This document shows, in pieces, positions 1 to 10,902 of a stretch of 64,000 nt of DNA. Position numbers and translations under genes: made by a program. Under the pieces are notes generated by a model that searched no databases, was not told the DNA's origin, and saw nothing but the letters and a program-made list of their open reading frames with translations. Position 1 is the stretch's first letter. Each line of letters starts with the position of its first letter. Source of the DNA: Fragilaria radians (Eukaryota > Bacillariophyta > Fragilariophyceae > Fragilariales > Fragilariaceae); contig CAAAJI010000029.1 in NCBI GenBank assembly GCA_900642245.1, positions 56,339-120,338 on the forward strand, given 5' to 3'.

Positions 1-325
1 TTTTCCCCAAAACATATCCGACGATGTTGGATTCTGTTTGAGACCCTGGAAAAGATCGGCTAATACTCTGCTGACCAGGTAGTATATGCTCAGCTACTAA
101 AGCAAGATCTGGCCAAGTTCGTAGGTGGTGTGCGTAAAATTCAGCATTATAGTTTTCAGGAAGGGATGCAAGATTACAACGCTGGAGGGCGGGGACGTCC
201 GTCCGACGGGCAAGGCGCAAACAAATATGCCCCATGTCGTTATTCGCATTCGTAGCTAAGGCAGCTGAACTTGATCGTAATAAATACAGCAGTAGAAGTT
301 TTGCTTGATCAACAGGACGCTTCAT
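1..325 (-). CDS. NAA10: N-alpha-acetyltransferase 10 (NatA catalytic subunit), 5' part only
   Basis: An open frame runs leftward off the window edge. It reads ICLRLARRTDVPALQRCNL, then SLPENY, a WPDLALVAE segment and IVGYVLGK. This is the N-terminal part of the GNAT fold of ARD1/Naa10, the catalytic subunit of the NatA complex that acetylates nascent N-termini at the ribosome. The acetyl-CoA binding loop lies beyond the edge. There are two candidate starts. The ATG at 235 gives a normal Naa10 N-terminus (MGHICLRLAR). The ATG at 325 is in frame and would add 30 residues containing a short LLLLYLL stretch. The 235 start fits the family better. Family assignment is firm from the SLPENY block; the start is uncertain. 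The gene is divergent from the lipase-like gene at 645. Confidence 0.85.
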   Translation of the reverse strand, partial: MKRPVDQAKLLLLYLLRSSSAALATNANNDMGHICLRLARRTDVPALQRCNLASLPENYNAEFYAHHLRTWPDLALVAEHILPGQQSISRSFPGSQTESNIVGYVLGK

Positions 326-644
326 GGAGTTGATACTTGAAGGAACGAAGGTTGTCGACAAGTCAGTTTCTGCCTGACATTCGAAATAATAAATGAAGGT
401 ATGTCATGACACGAGAGAAAGGAATGACGTTGTTTTTGAAATAGAATTTCACAGTACCAGTACGTGAGCAACACATTAAGAACATGATTTTGAAACAGAA
501 CTTCACAGTACCAGTAGTAGTCACAATTTTGGGATAGAATTTTGTGAGGAAGATATGGGACAGCCACAAAGATCATCATCCCTGAGTCCCCATTTGTTTG
601 CACTTTTAATCACTTGGTGGCACGAATAAATGCAATAATTCATC

Positions 645-2229
645 ATGCATTTATTCGCTTGGTCATTGGCTTCATTCCATTTAGGGATATGCTTTCTTGC
701 AGTCCAAGGAGTTGACGAGACGTTGATTCTATCCAAGAAACTAATTGACCTTTCTCTCATGTCAGCCATACTATCTCGTGTGGTCGTCGACCAATCGACA
801 CAGGAAGGAACTTATCATGAAACGAACGAATTTAAGTTTTTTGGTGGTAATTCCTTTCAAGCAACGATAATATCTCGGTACAAGGATGAAACAAATCAAG
901 CTTTGTTGGCAACAACGAAATACGGACATTGTATTTTAGCTTTCCGTGGAGCGCCCTTGAATTGGAAGCATTGGAACGAAAGTATTAATTTAACAAGATA
1001 TGATGTTTGCAAAAACAATACGCTCGGGAAAGAAATTTGTTGCACAACTCGTCAGGGCTTTTACAATTCTTACTTTCACACCAACTACTTTACAAATATG
1101 GAGCAATCGATACGGGAGTGTGCAAGAAAATGTCCCAAAGGCTTAGAAGAATGCGTAGTTCTAACAGGTCATGATAACGGAGGAGCAATGGCGATGCTAG
1201 CTGCGATTTCTCTTTCTGATATCAACCCACATGTTCTCACATTTGGTCAACCCCCAACTCTGGAGTCTCCCTGTTCCTTGATTCCATCAAAGCATATTTA
1301 CCGCTTTATAAACACACAAGAAACTGACACAGTCGGTATTGCCTATGATCCTGTAAGTATGATTATAGGCTCAAATGAAGATTAATTCTTATACTCTCTC
1401 GTTTTTGAGTCCTATTCTGGTTTGCAAACGACTTTCTAATGGATTGTGTAATTAGATTGCAATGGCTCCAGGGATTGGAACGGATCATTTTGGTCACATG
1501 ATACTTCTAGGCTCCACGGGAATCGCATTTCTGGGTTTGGATGGACGGGATTATATGCACCCCTATAGTGTCGGAATTGATGCTCATAAGATGGTCCGAA
1601 ATTCCACTCCTTTTCCTGGGTATGAAGACCGGCTTTGTGCTTATCTCTCAGTCAACCGTGTTCGCTTTCCTACAGCTGGTTATGCGATTGGATCTCTTTG
1701 TTCGGAAGATATCGAATGTCAGTCTCAAAATTGTAAATCTGAGACAGCCATATCTTTGAAGCGTTGTTTGGGATTTGAATGTCAGCACGATAATGATTGT
1801 GTTGATTCGAATCGTTGTGAAAAAGGTCTTTGCCTTCCCAAGAATGGGTACTGCATTCCATGTGATGAAGATTCCGATTGCCCTGGTAATGCAACTCTGT
1901 GCAAATTAAAACAATGCTCAAGTAGAAACGGATTGATGGATAATCAGTGCCGTTGTGACAATGATGACAGTTGCGACTCTGGCCGTTGTGAGGGATTTTT
2001 CGCTTCAAAATGTAAACCTCGAATGAGTGTGGGAAGTACCTGTAATGAGCATTCAGACTGTATTACAGGATATTGCTCTTGGGAACTTGTTTGCGAAGTT
2101 CTAGTAGAAGATATACAGCAGGTTGGGACATTGGCCTGGGTCCAAATAGGACTTGTCATATTTGCGGGGTTGTTTATGACTTGGAAATATTTTCATCAGC
2201 CTCGAGATGGCTACATTGTCTTGACTTAA
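645..2229 (+). CDS. Lipase class 3-like membrane protein with Cys-rich domain, Asp at nucleophile elbow; one intron
   Basis: Two exons joined by a 103-bp phase-0 GTAAGT...TTAG intron (1353-1455) give 493 residues. A hydrophobic N-terminus (signal peptide, about 1-22) precedes an alpha/beta-hydrolase region like fungal class 3 lipases: CILAFRG, the elbow TGHDNGGAMAML (175-180), LTFGQPP, an NTQETD acid region and DHFGHM as the probable His region. The usual GHSLGG Ser is Asp177, so ordinary Ser-lipase chemistry is not expected. Roughly residues 300-455 form a Cys-rich region with repeated SDC, DNDC and SRCE-type spacing, like EGF or Dickkopf cysteine-rich modules. A transmembrane helix (about 457-477) and a short cytoplasmic tail end the protein, predicting type I topology at the cell surface or an endomembrane. 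Read as two separate ORFs the lipase domain is split, which supports the intron. The substrate is unknown. Confidence 0.8.
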
Positions 2230-2289
2230 TTTAGATGAAGTAAATAGTAACAAGGATATACTGCAAGATTTGTTTCAACTGTTGACTAA

Positions 2290-5200
2290 TTAAAGATATG
2301 AAAATAAATCTGTTAATGTAGTTGATAAAACGGCGCATTCCAAGGAATTCACAACCTCTTCGCAAGGTAGTATAACATTCGCTGCTTTACCACCTTCCAT
2401 CCTGACTTTTTGTTGCATTTCGAACTTTTCTTGAGTGTCGGAGATCATCCGTTCTCCTTGGCATGTCTCGACAGCAGTTCGTAGACTTTCATAAGAGTTC
2501 ACAAGTCGACGGGAAAGCTCCATTTGACCCACTTGAAGTAGGAAAAATGCAGTTTCCTCAATGACTACGGCATATGTTGCATCTACACAACAATTCTTAA
2601 GACTTGAAACCAAATAAGAGAGCTCCTCTTCACTTCCTGGTCGCAGCTTATTCTTTTTAGGGCCTTTCCTTTTTGCTTTTTTCTTTTCTTTTTTCCCGGT
2701 ACTATTGAACTTAGACTTATGCCTCTCCCTATCATGCTCCAAAGTCATTGTAAATGTTGATTTCTGCCCAACGCTGATAACTGTAGAGACACTCGAAACA
2801 GAGCGAAAGCTTGAAGCTGATCCGGAACTTGCTGTACTTCTCAACGTAGAGGACGAGGAAATTGAAAATTGACTTCCCGTTTCATCACCCTCCATATGAT
2901 CCATCACCTCACCTGATTCTAACATACCTGCCATAGCCTCTCTCCGGATTTTCAATACTTCCTTGTATCGTGCGCTAGTGGATGTGAAATGATCTTGCTT
3001 TTCAAAACAATCAACAATTATTCCTTCCGCATACGAGGATGATGCATCCACGATTCTCTTCACAAGATCTGTTCTGCCGTGTAGAATAGCGAGTCTTCGT
3101 GCTTCACTCCACATTTCCCCCGAATTCAAGAGATCCACTGCACCAATAATATCTGCACCATAGTCAATCAGTATCCTTGCAGCATCTAGATATGATTCAC
3201 GACTGCTCAAACTACCTTTTCCACCAACTATCTCGTCAGCAATTTCATGTGCGATTCGACTTAATCGAAAGTCATTGTCGTCCATGTTCTCTGACTCAGA
3301 TTTATTGCATAGGGAGAAAAAAAATCTCCAGTCACCACATTTACGAGATGCGTCTTTCGCTCTATTCAAATCAACTGGATCGGAAGAAAGAAACACAGCA
3401 AGGGCTGACTTTGCATCGCCTTTCTGCATTAAATTGTCACCAAGAGATTTCAAGAGAACATTGTATTTATGCGAGTCTTCCTTGTAAAGCTGTAGTCCCG
3501 AACGATGTAGGCTGTGTTGTTCTATGAATTCCACACAATTTTCAAATGTGTTGCTCAATACACTTCCATCAGGTGCGGAAAACTGTGTGAGATCTTCATC
3601 ATGGACAGCTGAAGCGTGCAAGTTCAAGAGAGCTGATTCATATCGTTTCAATCGAAGGTCAACCTCATACTTGGCAAAATTCTGAGGTAGGCAATTAAGG
3701 CGCTTCAAAAAAGGTAAATATACCTTTGGATCCATTTGAGAATTTCTTGCAATAGCTCTTGCAAGATTAAAGTCATACATTCCGAGAGCGGTCTCGTATA
3801 ATAGCTTGTAGTCTGCAAGGAAGGCAAGGTATTGAATCGCCTTTTGCGCCTTGTCGGAGAACATAGGATTCTTTTTGTTTATTTGATCGTGTTGTTTAAT
3901 TGCCTTGTCACGAATCATGCATAATGCCTCCTCTAGCTTCGGTGGGAATTCTTTGGCATAAGTCGAGAGTATTGGAAGCAGATAATATCCGTCAGTAACA
4001 GGACGACCTCCCTGAGTGCATCCCCGCTCCTCGGCATCCAATAAAACAAATCGAAATCTATTGCATACGGTATTAACTTTATTTGCTTCATCGAAGCTTG
4101 ATGGTTCGAATGATTTCAAAATATTCCATTCTGGGAGCTGATATCGCCCTCTTAACACATTGGAGTTGTGTAACGTAGAAACGAATAAATTTAAGTAATC
4201 AATATCCGGGATCTCCTCGATTAGAGTCAGCACACCCACTGAAAGAAATTTTTCGTAGTCTATATCCACCAACAGGTTGAGATCAATTTTATGGCGCCGC
4301 ATCATGGAAAAGGCTACACCGTACTCTCCTGAAACAATTTTGCTCATTACAAATGGTAGCATCAGTGAGCGAGGATAAATTCCTTCAAGATTACCTCTTG
4401 GCATTTGTAGTACAGCAGTGGGTTGCTTTTGACATATCGCAACTAGTCTCGCTCCTCTCTCAATATTCCTCGGCTCATATCCATCCAGATTCTGATCATC
4501 AGAACCCATGAGTGGATCAAAATTATGCAGAAAAGAGAGGGCCAAACTTCGCAATTGGAAGGGAGTCTCAGCTGTGGTATAGCATAGAAAGCGGTGAGTC
4601 ATCGAAACTTGAAAGGAAGAAACGGAATTAGCCAGAAGCCTATCGTGACAATAGAGACGAGAACGACTAGAGAGCCCTATTACAAGACGGTCACGTTCAC
4701 TCTGTCCTTCGCCAATGTTCAAGTTTTCAGGATGGAAAAGACCTTCAATCCAAGGACAAGGTTCAAGAAGGGATTCAGCAAGTGACGGTACCACTGTGCC
4801 GTCCTTATACTCAAGAAGCTGTCCATCGTCTAATTCGATAAGTGAGCCTTCTGTACAGTCAGCCCATTTAACGACTCTGAATATCGATCCTTCCATATCA
4901 ATTGAATGGGATAGTTTCGCTGTATTCGATGTTATCTCCACCTCCATGACTATCAAGCGATCGTTCGAATCTACTGCCACCATTTCAAAGATAGAATCGT
5001 TAGATTTGACGACGGTTAAATGACGTAGCCCATGTATGTCTACTTGTTCCTTGGTTTCCCATGTCAACATGGTAGGAACAAGCTCTTTATCGAAATATCC
5101 CAGGCAACCATTCGACAAATAAGCAAAAACCATTCCACGATGAAAAAAAACCTGTCGAATACAAGCTTCGAAAGTTACACTATGCATGTACATCGGTGGA

Positions 5201-6267
5201 GGTATCAATGCTTTCTCAATGGGTGTTGATTTCAGAGTAGCCCCGTCGATGGAATAGGCTGTGAAGCCAGATTCATTAAAGGTATAAGTACTTACATCCC
5301 AGCAGAATGTATACTCTCTCCAACCTTCCTTTAAGCAAACATAAAGTTTATAGGGAGATTCATCATGAAATTTAGAGCAAAAAATGTTCGATTCAAATTG
5401 CAATTCATATTTCAAGTACCAATGATAGTTGCTACGATGCCATAACTGTATATGAGAAGAGCCATCATCTTCTTCAGAAACCACTGCCAAAACATCCGAC
5501 TTTGAATTCCAAAACAAACACTGGACTCGACATTGTGATCGTAAGATAAATTCACGATGACGAAGCCCATTCGGTTCAAAAAATACTACTTGTTGGGTTT
5601 TCTTTGTCTTACGTTGTACAGATGCTATCAAATTTGAGCAACCAGGGCTGGCCCAACTCAATGGATCATGTAAGTTAGGTACTACCTTTCCTGATCCATC
5701 TTCGGAACGTCCCACAGACTGTAGACATAGAGATTCCCGATCATAAGTACGGATTCGTCTTGTGCTGTCAATGGTTTCAAGTGTGTTCAGGGCAATATGA
5801 GTTGCGTCAGGTCTCCAAGAGATAGATACCGGAGAGTTTTCATCAAAATTTTCAAGCGTAACTTCGCCAAGAACCTCAAAGTCCGACGACATGGTCATAA
5901 GTACCGCACTTTTTCCTTTATCTTCAATGTTTGAAAGAGTTACCAGTGCAAGCACTTCACAATCAGGACTCCATTTCGCTGCCAAAATCCCATTATCGAA
6001 CTTCCCAACTACTTCTTGTTCAAAGTTATCCAAATGAATCGATACGATATCACCTTCTTTGGAAAGGCAAACAATATGTGGATCAATATGAATGATGGAG
6101 AACCAATTGTCTCCCTCTTCAAGTTGTTGCCTCCAAGATGGTGCGATGAGATTTCCTTCCTTTGTCAAAACAACAGTGTATTCCTGTATTGAATCATTTA
6201 TAAAGCAGATATCTTGCACTTGGCTAGCTATGTGCCGCCTCTCTTGCAGAAGGATTAAATTCTTCAT
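2290..6267 (-). CDS. ELP1: Elongator complex protein 1 (IKAP/IKI3 family)
   Basis: A single exon of 1325 residues, close to the usual ELP1 length of about 1300. ELP1 is the scaffold of Elongator, which starts xcm5/mcm5 modification of the tRNA wobble uridine. The N-terminus (MKNLILLQER...) opens a beta-propeller region with WD-like strands over roughly 1-700, including IAVLATSL-like and SWRPDATHIAL segments. An alpha-solenoid/TPR region follows. Near the C-terminus lies the diagnostic Lys-rich tRNA-binding patch, GKKEKKKAKRKGPKKNKLRPG, followed by EEELSYLVSSL. A Ser-rich stretch before it (SSSSTLRSTASSGSASS) matches the regulated linker of the family. The start at 6267 is a good ATG with no in-frame ATG upstream before the LTR element. 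The stop lies 60 bp from the stop of the convergent lipase-like gene. Confidence 0.93.
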   Translation of the reverse strand: MKNLILLQERRHIASQVQDICFINDSIQEYTVVLTKEGNLIAPSWRQQLEEGDNWFSIIHIDPHIVCLSKEGDIVSIHLDNFEQEVVGKFDNGILAAKWSPDCEVLALVTLSNIEDKGKSAVLMTMSSDFEVLGEVTLENFDENSPVSISWRPDATHIALNTLETIDSTRRIRTYDRESLCLQSVGRSEDGSGKVVPNLHDPLSWASPGCSNLIASVQRKTKKTQQVVFFEPNGLRHREFILRSQCRVQCLFWNSKSDVLAVVSEEDDGSSHIQLWHRSNYHWYLKYELQFESNIFCSKFHDESPYKLYVCLKEGWREYTFCWDVSTYTFNESGFTAYSIDGATLKSTPIEKALIPPPMYMHSVTFEACIRQVFFHRGMVFAYLSNGCLGYFDKELVPTMLTWETKEQVDIHGLRHLTVVKSNDSIFEMVAVDSNDRLIVMEVEITSNTAKLSHSIDMEGSIFRVVKWADCTEGSLIELDDGQLLEYKDGTVVPSLAESLLEPCPWIEGLFHPENLNIGEGQSERDRLVIGLSSRSRLYCHDRLLANSVSSFQVSMTHRFLCYTTAETPFQLRSLALSFLHNFDPLMGSDDQNLDGYEPRNIERGARLVAICQKQPTAVLQMPRGNLEGIYPRSLMLPFVMSKIVSGEYGVAFSMMRRHKIDLNLLVDIDYEKFLSVGVLTLIEEIPDIDYLNLFVSTLHNSNVLRGRYQLPEWNILKSFEPSSFDEANKVNTVCNRFRFVLLDAEERGCTQGGRPVTDGYYLLPILSTYAKEFPPKLEEALCMIRDKAIKQHDQINKKNPMFSDKAQKAIQYLAFLADYKLLYETALGMYDFNLARAIARNSQMDPKVYLPFLKRLNCLPQNFAKYEVDLRLKRYESALLNLHASAVHDEDLTQFSAPDGSVLSNTFENCVEFIEQHSLHRSGLQLYKEDSHKYNVLLKSLGDNLMQKGDAKSALAVFLSSDPVDLNRAKDASRKCGDWRFFFSLCNKSESENMDDNDFRLSRIAHEIADEIVGGKGSLSSRESYLDAARILIDYGADIIGAVDLLNSGEMWSEARRLAILHGRTDLVKRIVDASSSYAEGIIVDCFEKQDHFTSTSARYKEVLKIRREAMAGMLESGEVMDHMEGDETGSQFSISSSSTLRSTASSGSASSFRSVSSVSTVISVGQKSTFTMTLEHDRERHKSKFNSTGKKEKKKAKRKGPKKNKLRPGSEEELSYLVSSLKNCCVDATYAVVIEETAFFLLQVGQMELSRRLVNSYESLRTAVETCQGERMISDTQEKFEMQQKVRMEGGKAANVILPCEEVVNSLECAVLSTTLTDLFSYL

Positions 6268-6426
6268 CCAACGGTGGTAGGCTTTGGTGGAGTGAGTTCT
6301 ATTTGGCTATCAGACCTAAGAATTTTGCCGATGAAATATTCCAAATTCCAATTCTTGAGTCTTTTACTGAACCTGTGGCTAGTGGTATACCTGAACTACG
6401 CCTACTTCTCAGATTTGTCTCTTGTG

Positions 6427-6432
6427 ACCGTA
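6427..6432. repeat. Target-site duplication, left copy (ACCGTA)
   Basis: ACCGTA lies directly before the 5' LTR and again directly after the 3' LTR (11287-11292). Copia elements usually make 5-bp duplications, so one of the six matching bases may be chance. Confidence 0.75.
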
Positions 6433-6816
6433 TGTAGGAAGGCAGCCATATTATTTTGTCACTTTCTGTCCCCTAAGTAGGTTTGGATCACTCATGAGAG
6501 AGAATATTTGGAATTACCATGTCATTAAGTAATATCCAGGGGAGTGGAAATTTGGTATATGTGTGAAGGAAAGTTAGTTAACAGAAAAGAGAAAGGGTAA
6601 GCAATGAGTCTGTTAGGAAGATATTTCAAGACAATCAAGTCTTAGATTTATAGCATTAGGGTAAAAAGTAGAAAACACAATCTCTGTTAAAAGCTTTTTA
6701 GGAAGTACTTTTTAGTCTATTTTCGGTGTTGAGAACAGGAGATTTCCATCTCCATTCAAGCACTCAAAGACCCAACTGGTAAGCCTCAAAGTCCATATCA
6801 TCTTTCGTTTCTATCA
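6433..6816 (+). repeat. 5' LTR of the copia element (384 bp)
   Basis: Starts TGTAGGAAGG and ends CTATCA. It matches 10903-11286 over its whole length with eight substitutions (for example TGTA versus TGTT at the start, and AACAGGA versus AACAGTA) and no indel seen. Confidence 0.95.
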
Positions 6817-6848
6817 CGTTTATAAACGTCCGGACGGAACAAAGTGAC

Positions 6849-9800
6849 ATGGAGATGCAGCTGAAGATCCAAGAATTTTCTGGGGAGAAGAAGGACTGGG
6901 AGTGGTGGAGCATCACCTTCCTTGCAAAGTCCAGACTCAGAGGATACAGGGAGCTGCTTGTTGGACTCAAGATTGCTCCAACAAAGGGTGCCAAGGGGTT
7001 TGATGAATTCATGCAGAAAAACGATTTTGCTTTTGCAGAATTGTTGATCAGCAGTAAAAATAATGTGTGCTTGGGTCTGGTTGATTCAAGCAGATCTGAA
7101 TCGATGCCTGAGGGAGATGCGAGATTAGCTTGGAAGAATTTGGTTCAAAAATTTGCTCCCACCACCAAATCGAATCTCATCAAGACCAAAAGGGAGTTCG
7201 TGAAATCAAGATTGGAAGACATTTTGATCGTTCCCGATGTTTGGATTCAAGGTTTGGAGACCTTGAGGAGGAGGCTTGAGATTCTTGGACACAAGATCTC
7301 TGAAATGGATTTGATAATTCATATCATCCATAAATTGCCAAGGGAGTACAAAACGACCATAGAGTTCATTGAAAACAAACTTGAGATGGATACAGGGTCC
7401 CTAGAAAGGGTGAGAGAGAGGCTGAGATCAAAATTTGAGAGGATTAGCAAGACCTTCAAAGAAAATGAACAAGCCCTTGTTAGCTTCCAGAAATATAAAG
7501 GGAATTGCACCTATTGCGGCATTTACGGACACAAGGGCTCCGAATGTCAAAAGAAAATGAGGAATCAAGGTGCTGGGCAGTCCCAAGAAGGTCCTTCTAA
7601 CAACAGGTCTGGAGGGAGTGGTGGATCCAATGGAAATGGTGGCTACAAATGCCATTATTGTCACAAAGTCGGGCATTTTGCTCGCGATTGCCCAAAGAAA
7701 AGGTCGGCACAAGGGCAAGAAAGCGCAAACGTTACCCGGACAAATGAGATTGCTCTCATTGGATCTGAAGGCCAGCAGATAGCTTCAAATCTGTGGGTGG
7801 GGGATTCTGGTGCCACGAGTCATATCACCTGTTGTGACATTGGATTATGTGACACAAGACCAAGTAATCAGAAGATTATTGTTGGTGATGGGAGGAGCAT
7901 CCAAGTTGAGAAGACTGGGAAGCTCAGAGTTGAATTTGAGGGCAAAGAGGGAGAAGAACCAGTGCAAGTGGTCCTTGAAGGTGTGAAATTTGTCCCTGAA
8001 ATGAAGGTTAACTTGTTTAGCTTCATGGTTGCCATCCAGAAAGGTGCAAGTCTTTGGTTGGAAGGCAGTTCTCTGGTTTTGACAAAAGGTAAGCACAACG
8101 TGTATTTCAACACAAAAGTGCCGATGGGTTCTAGCTATTTGATAGCTGCAAAGGTCAGGAACAAGGAGGAGACAGCCTTGGTGACCTCAGAAAGGAAGCA
8201 AATGAAGCTAGAACCGTTTCATAGAATGCTTGGGCATCCCTCAATCGATACTACAAGATTGACAGCAAAGGGATTGGGTCTGCAGCTCACAGGATGTTTA
8301 CAACACTGTGAGAACTGCATGTTGGCCAAAATTTGGAAGAAAAACATCAAGAAGGTGTCCAACAGTGTTTTGAAGGTCCCTGGGAGGTGTCTGCTTATGG
8401 ATAGCAGCTTTATCAAGCAGGAAAGCTTGGGAAAACGGAATATCTGGGTATTGGTTGAAGATCAATTCTTGAAGATGAAGTGGAGCATTTTCACCAGAAG
8501 GAAGAGTGATATGGTGAAGGAAATGACTACCCTTATCAAGAAATTGAAGGCCAAGGACCCGAGAAACGTCTCTTACCTTAGAATGGATAACGCTGCAGAG
8601 AATGTCTCTCTAAAGTCGAATCTTGAAAAGGAAGGACTCCCTGTTGAGGTGGAATTTACTTCTCCTAACACCCCTGAGCAGAATGGGCAGGTTGAGAGGA
8701 GTTTTGCAACTCTTTGGGGCAGGGTAAGAGCAATGCTGAACGATTCGGGAGTAGAAAAAGACTTTCAAAATGAATTGTGGGCTGAATGTGCTTCCACATC
8801 GACAAAATTGTCAAATCTGATTGCTAGGAGCAAGGAAGGGACCCCATACCAACTATTTCATGGGAAGAAGTCCAAATATGGCGGGAATCTAAGGATTTTC
8901 GGGGAAGTGGGCATAAAGATCACAAGGTCTCAGGTGCATCATGAGAAGCTCAATAACAAGGGCAATGAATGCATTTTTGTGGGTTATGAAGATAACCATC
9001 CTCAAGATGCTTACAGGATTTTCGACTTAAAAAATAAGACCATCATGATCACTAGAAATGTGAGGTGGCTGGGTAGAACTTTTTGGGAGTATTTTAAGGT
9101 GGCAGGAGAGAAGAACCTGGCCAATACTGAGCTGGAGGAGTCTGATGATGAATACATTACAATCAGAGGGGAAGACAAACCTGAAGAGATCAGGGAGGCC
9201 CCGAAAGTGGAGCAGAGCCGCATTGTCACAAGGAGTAGAGCTCTCCTGGATGTGGTGGAAGAAAGCTCCAGTTCATCTGAAGATGAAGGCAAGGAAGGGA
9301 ATATTTTGGCGGCCAACTTTGAAGTTGGGGACCCACAAACCTTCAAGGAAGCCTATCACCATCCAAATGAAACAAAAAGGAAACTCTGGCGGGAAGGAAT
9401 AAAGAAAGAGATCTCCAGCATGGAGAAGAGGGGAGTTTGGACCATTATGGACCGAAAATCAATTCCAGAAGGCAGGAAGTTGATTGAAAACAAGTGGGTG
9501 TTCCAGGAGAAGCGGAACGGGGTGTTCAGGGCGAGATTGGCTGCTTTGGGATACTCTCAGATCCCTGGAATCAATTTTACCGAGAATTATTCCCCAGTTG
9601 TGGATGATTCCAGTTTTTGGTTGATTCTACTCCTAATTTCGAAGCTGAAGCTGACAGCTTGGGCCCTAGACGTCGAAACGGCGTTCCTACATGGGGAATT
9701 AAAGGAAGACCTTTTCATGAGAGTCCCTGATGGGTTTGAGGAGCCCCAGAAGCCAAGGGAAGATAAAAATTGAGTGTTTGAAACTAGAGAAGTCTCTCTA

Positions 9801-10844
9801 TGGACTCGTACAAGCTGCAAGGCAGTGGAACAGGAAGTTTGAAGAAGAAATCGTCAAACTGGGGTTCAAAAAGAACAACATTGACCCCTGTGTCTTCCTC
9901 CGATTCAAGGTTTTTGTGTCCTGTGCATTTATGTTGATGATGCAATCATCGCAGGTGAGGAAGGTCTCATGGAAGATACAATCCAGAGACTAGGGAAAGT
10001 TTTCAATATCAAGGTGCAGAAAAGTATTGAAGACTTTCTGGGATGTGAGATTCATGAGGGAATTGGCAAATTCTTCCTAACACAGAAGAGGATTGTTCAG
10101 AAATCGCTAAGTGCAAATGAGAAGGAAGAAGAAAAGGAGTTCAAGACTCCTTCTGCTCCTGGTTTCTTTGTGATTCGACCCTTAGAGAACAAAAAAGTGG
10201 ATGATTTGACCCAGAAATGGTTCAGATCAAACATTGGTTGCCTGCTCTACCTCGTAAAGCTCTCCAGGCCTGATTTGAGCAACCCTGTCCGTGAATTGTC
10301 AAAGGTTATGGATGGAGCAGCACCTGGGCATGTCAAGGAACTGAAGAGGTTGATCCAATTTGTGAGAAACACAAAGAATGTGGGTTTGAGGATGAAATTC
10401 TTGGGAGAGGAGCCATGGGAAGACGAGGCATACAGCAACAGCAACTATGCCGGGGATAAAGAACAGAGGAAAAGCGTCACAGGAATGGTAATTCTTGTCT
10501 CTGGTGTCCCAATCTCTTGGAAATCCAAGGGACAACCAGCTGTCACCCTCTCAAGCCCAGAGGCGGAATATGTTGCGCTGTGTGAGACGGTCCGAGAGGT
10601 AAAGTTTATCTTTCAGGTGCTGGATTTGCTAGAAATCAAGTACAAGAAGCCAATTAGGGTCCATGTGGATAACATTGAGGCCATCGTCTTGTCTGAGAAC
10701 AGTAATTCGAGTGAAAGAACAAAGCATATTGATATAAAGTACCATTATTTCAGGGAGCAGGTAGATATAGGCTTAATACAAGTAAACTTTGTGAAGTCTG
10801 AGGCAAACTTGACTGATTTATTCACCAAGAAACTAAAAGGTTAG
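6849..10844 (+). pseudogene. Copia gag-pol polyprotein, two frameshifts in RT and mutated RNase H
   Basis: Gag begins at the ATG at 6849 and carries two CCHC knuckles (CTYCGIYGHKGSEC and CHYCHKVGHFARDC). Next are an aspartic protease (LWVGDSGATSHIT), the GAG-pre-integrase block (HRMLGHPS), the integrase core (MDSSF, YLRMDNAAEN, then NGQVERSF with the catalytic Glu) and RT starting at WTIMDRKSIPEGRK. The first frame stops at 9773 in the RT. The stretch encoding SLYGLVQAARQW continues in the next frame to about 9905. The YVDD box (codon 9930) and the rest to 10844 return to the first frame, so two compensating frameshifts bracket about 140 bp. In RNase H the expected SDSDYAGD-type block reads SNSNYAGD (Asn codons 10437-10439 and 10443-10445), losing the first catalytic Asp. 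The tail FTKKLKG is typical of copia pol. Confidence 0.93.
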
Positions 10845-10890
10845 TTTGAGTTTCATGCGGCGAAACTTGTTAATGGCTGAGAAAGTTGAC

Positions 10891-10902
10891 AAGAAGGAAG
10901 GG
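10891..10902 (+). other. Polypurine tract of the copia element
   Basis: AAGAAGGAAGGG abuts the 3' LTR. This is the expected position and base composition for the plus-strand primer. Confidence 0.8.
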
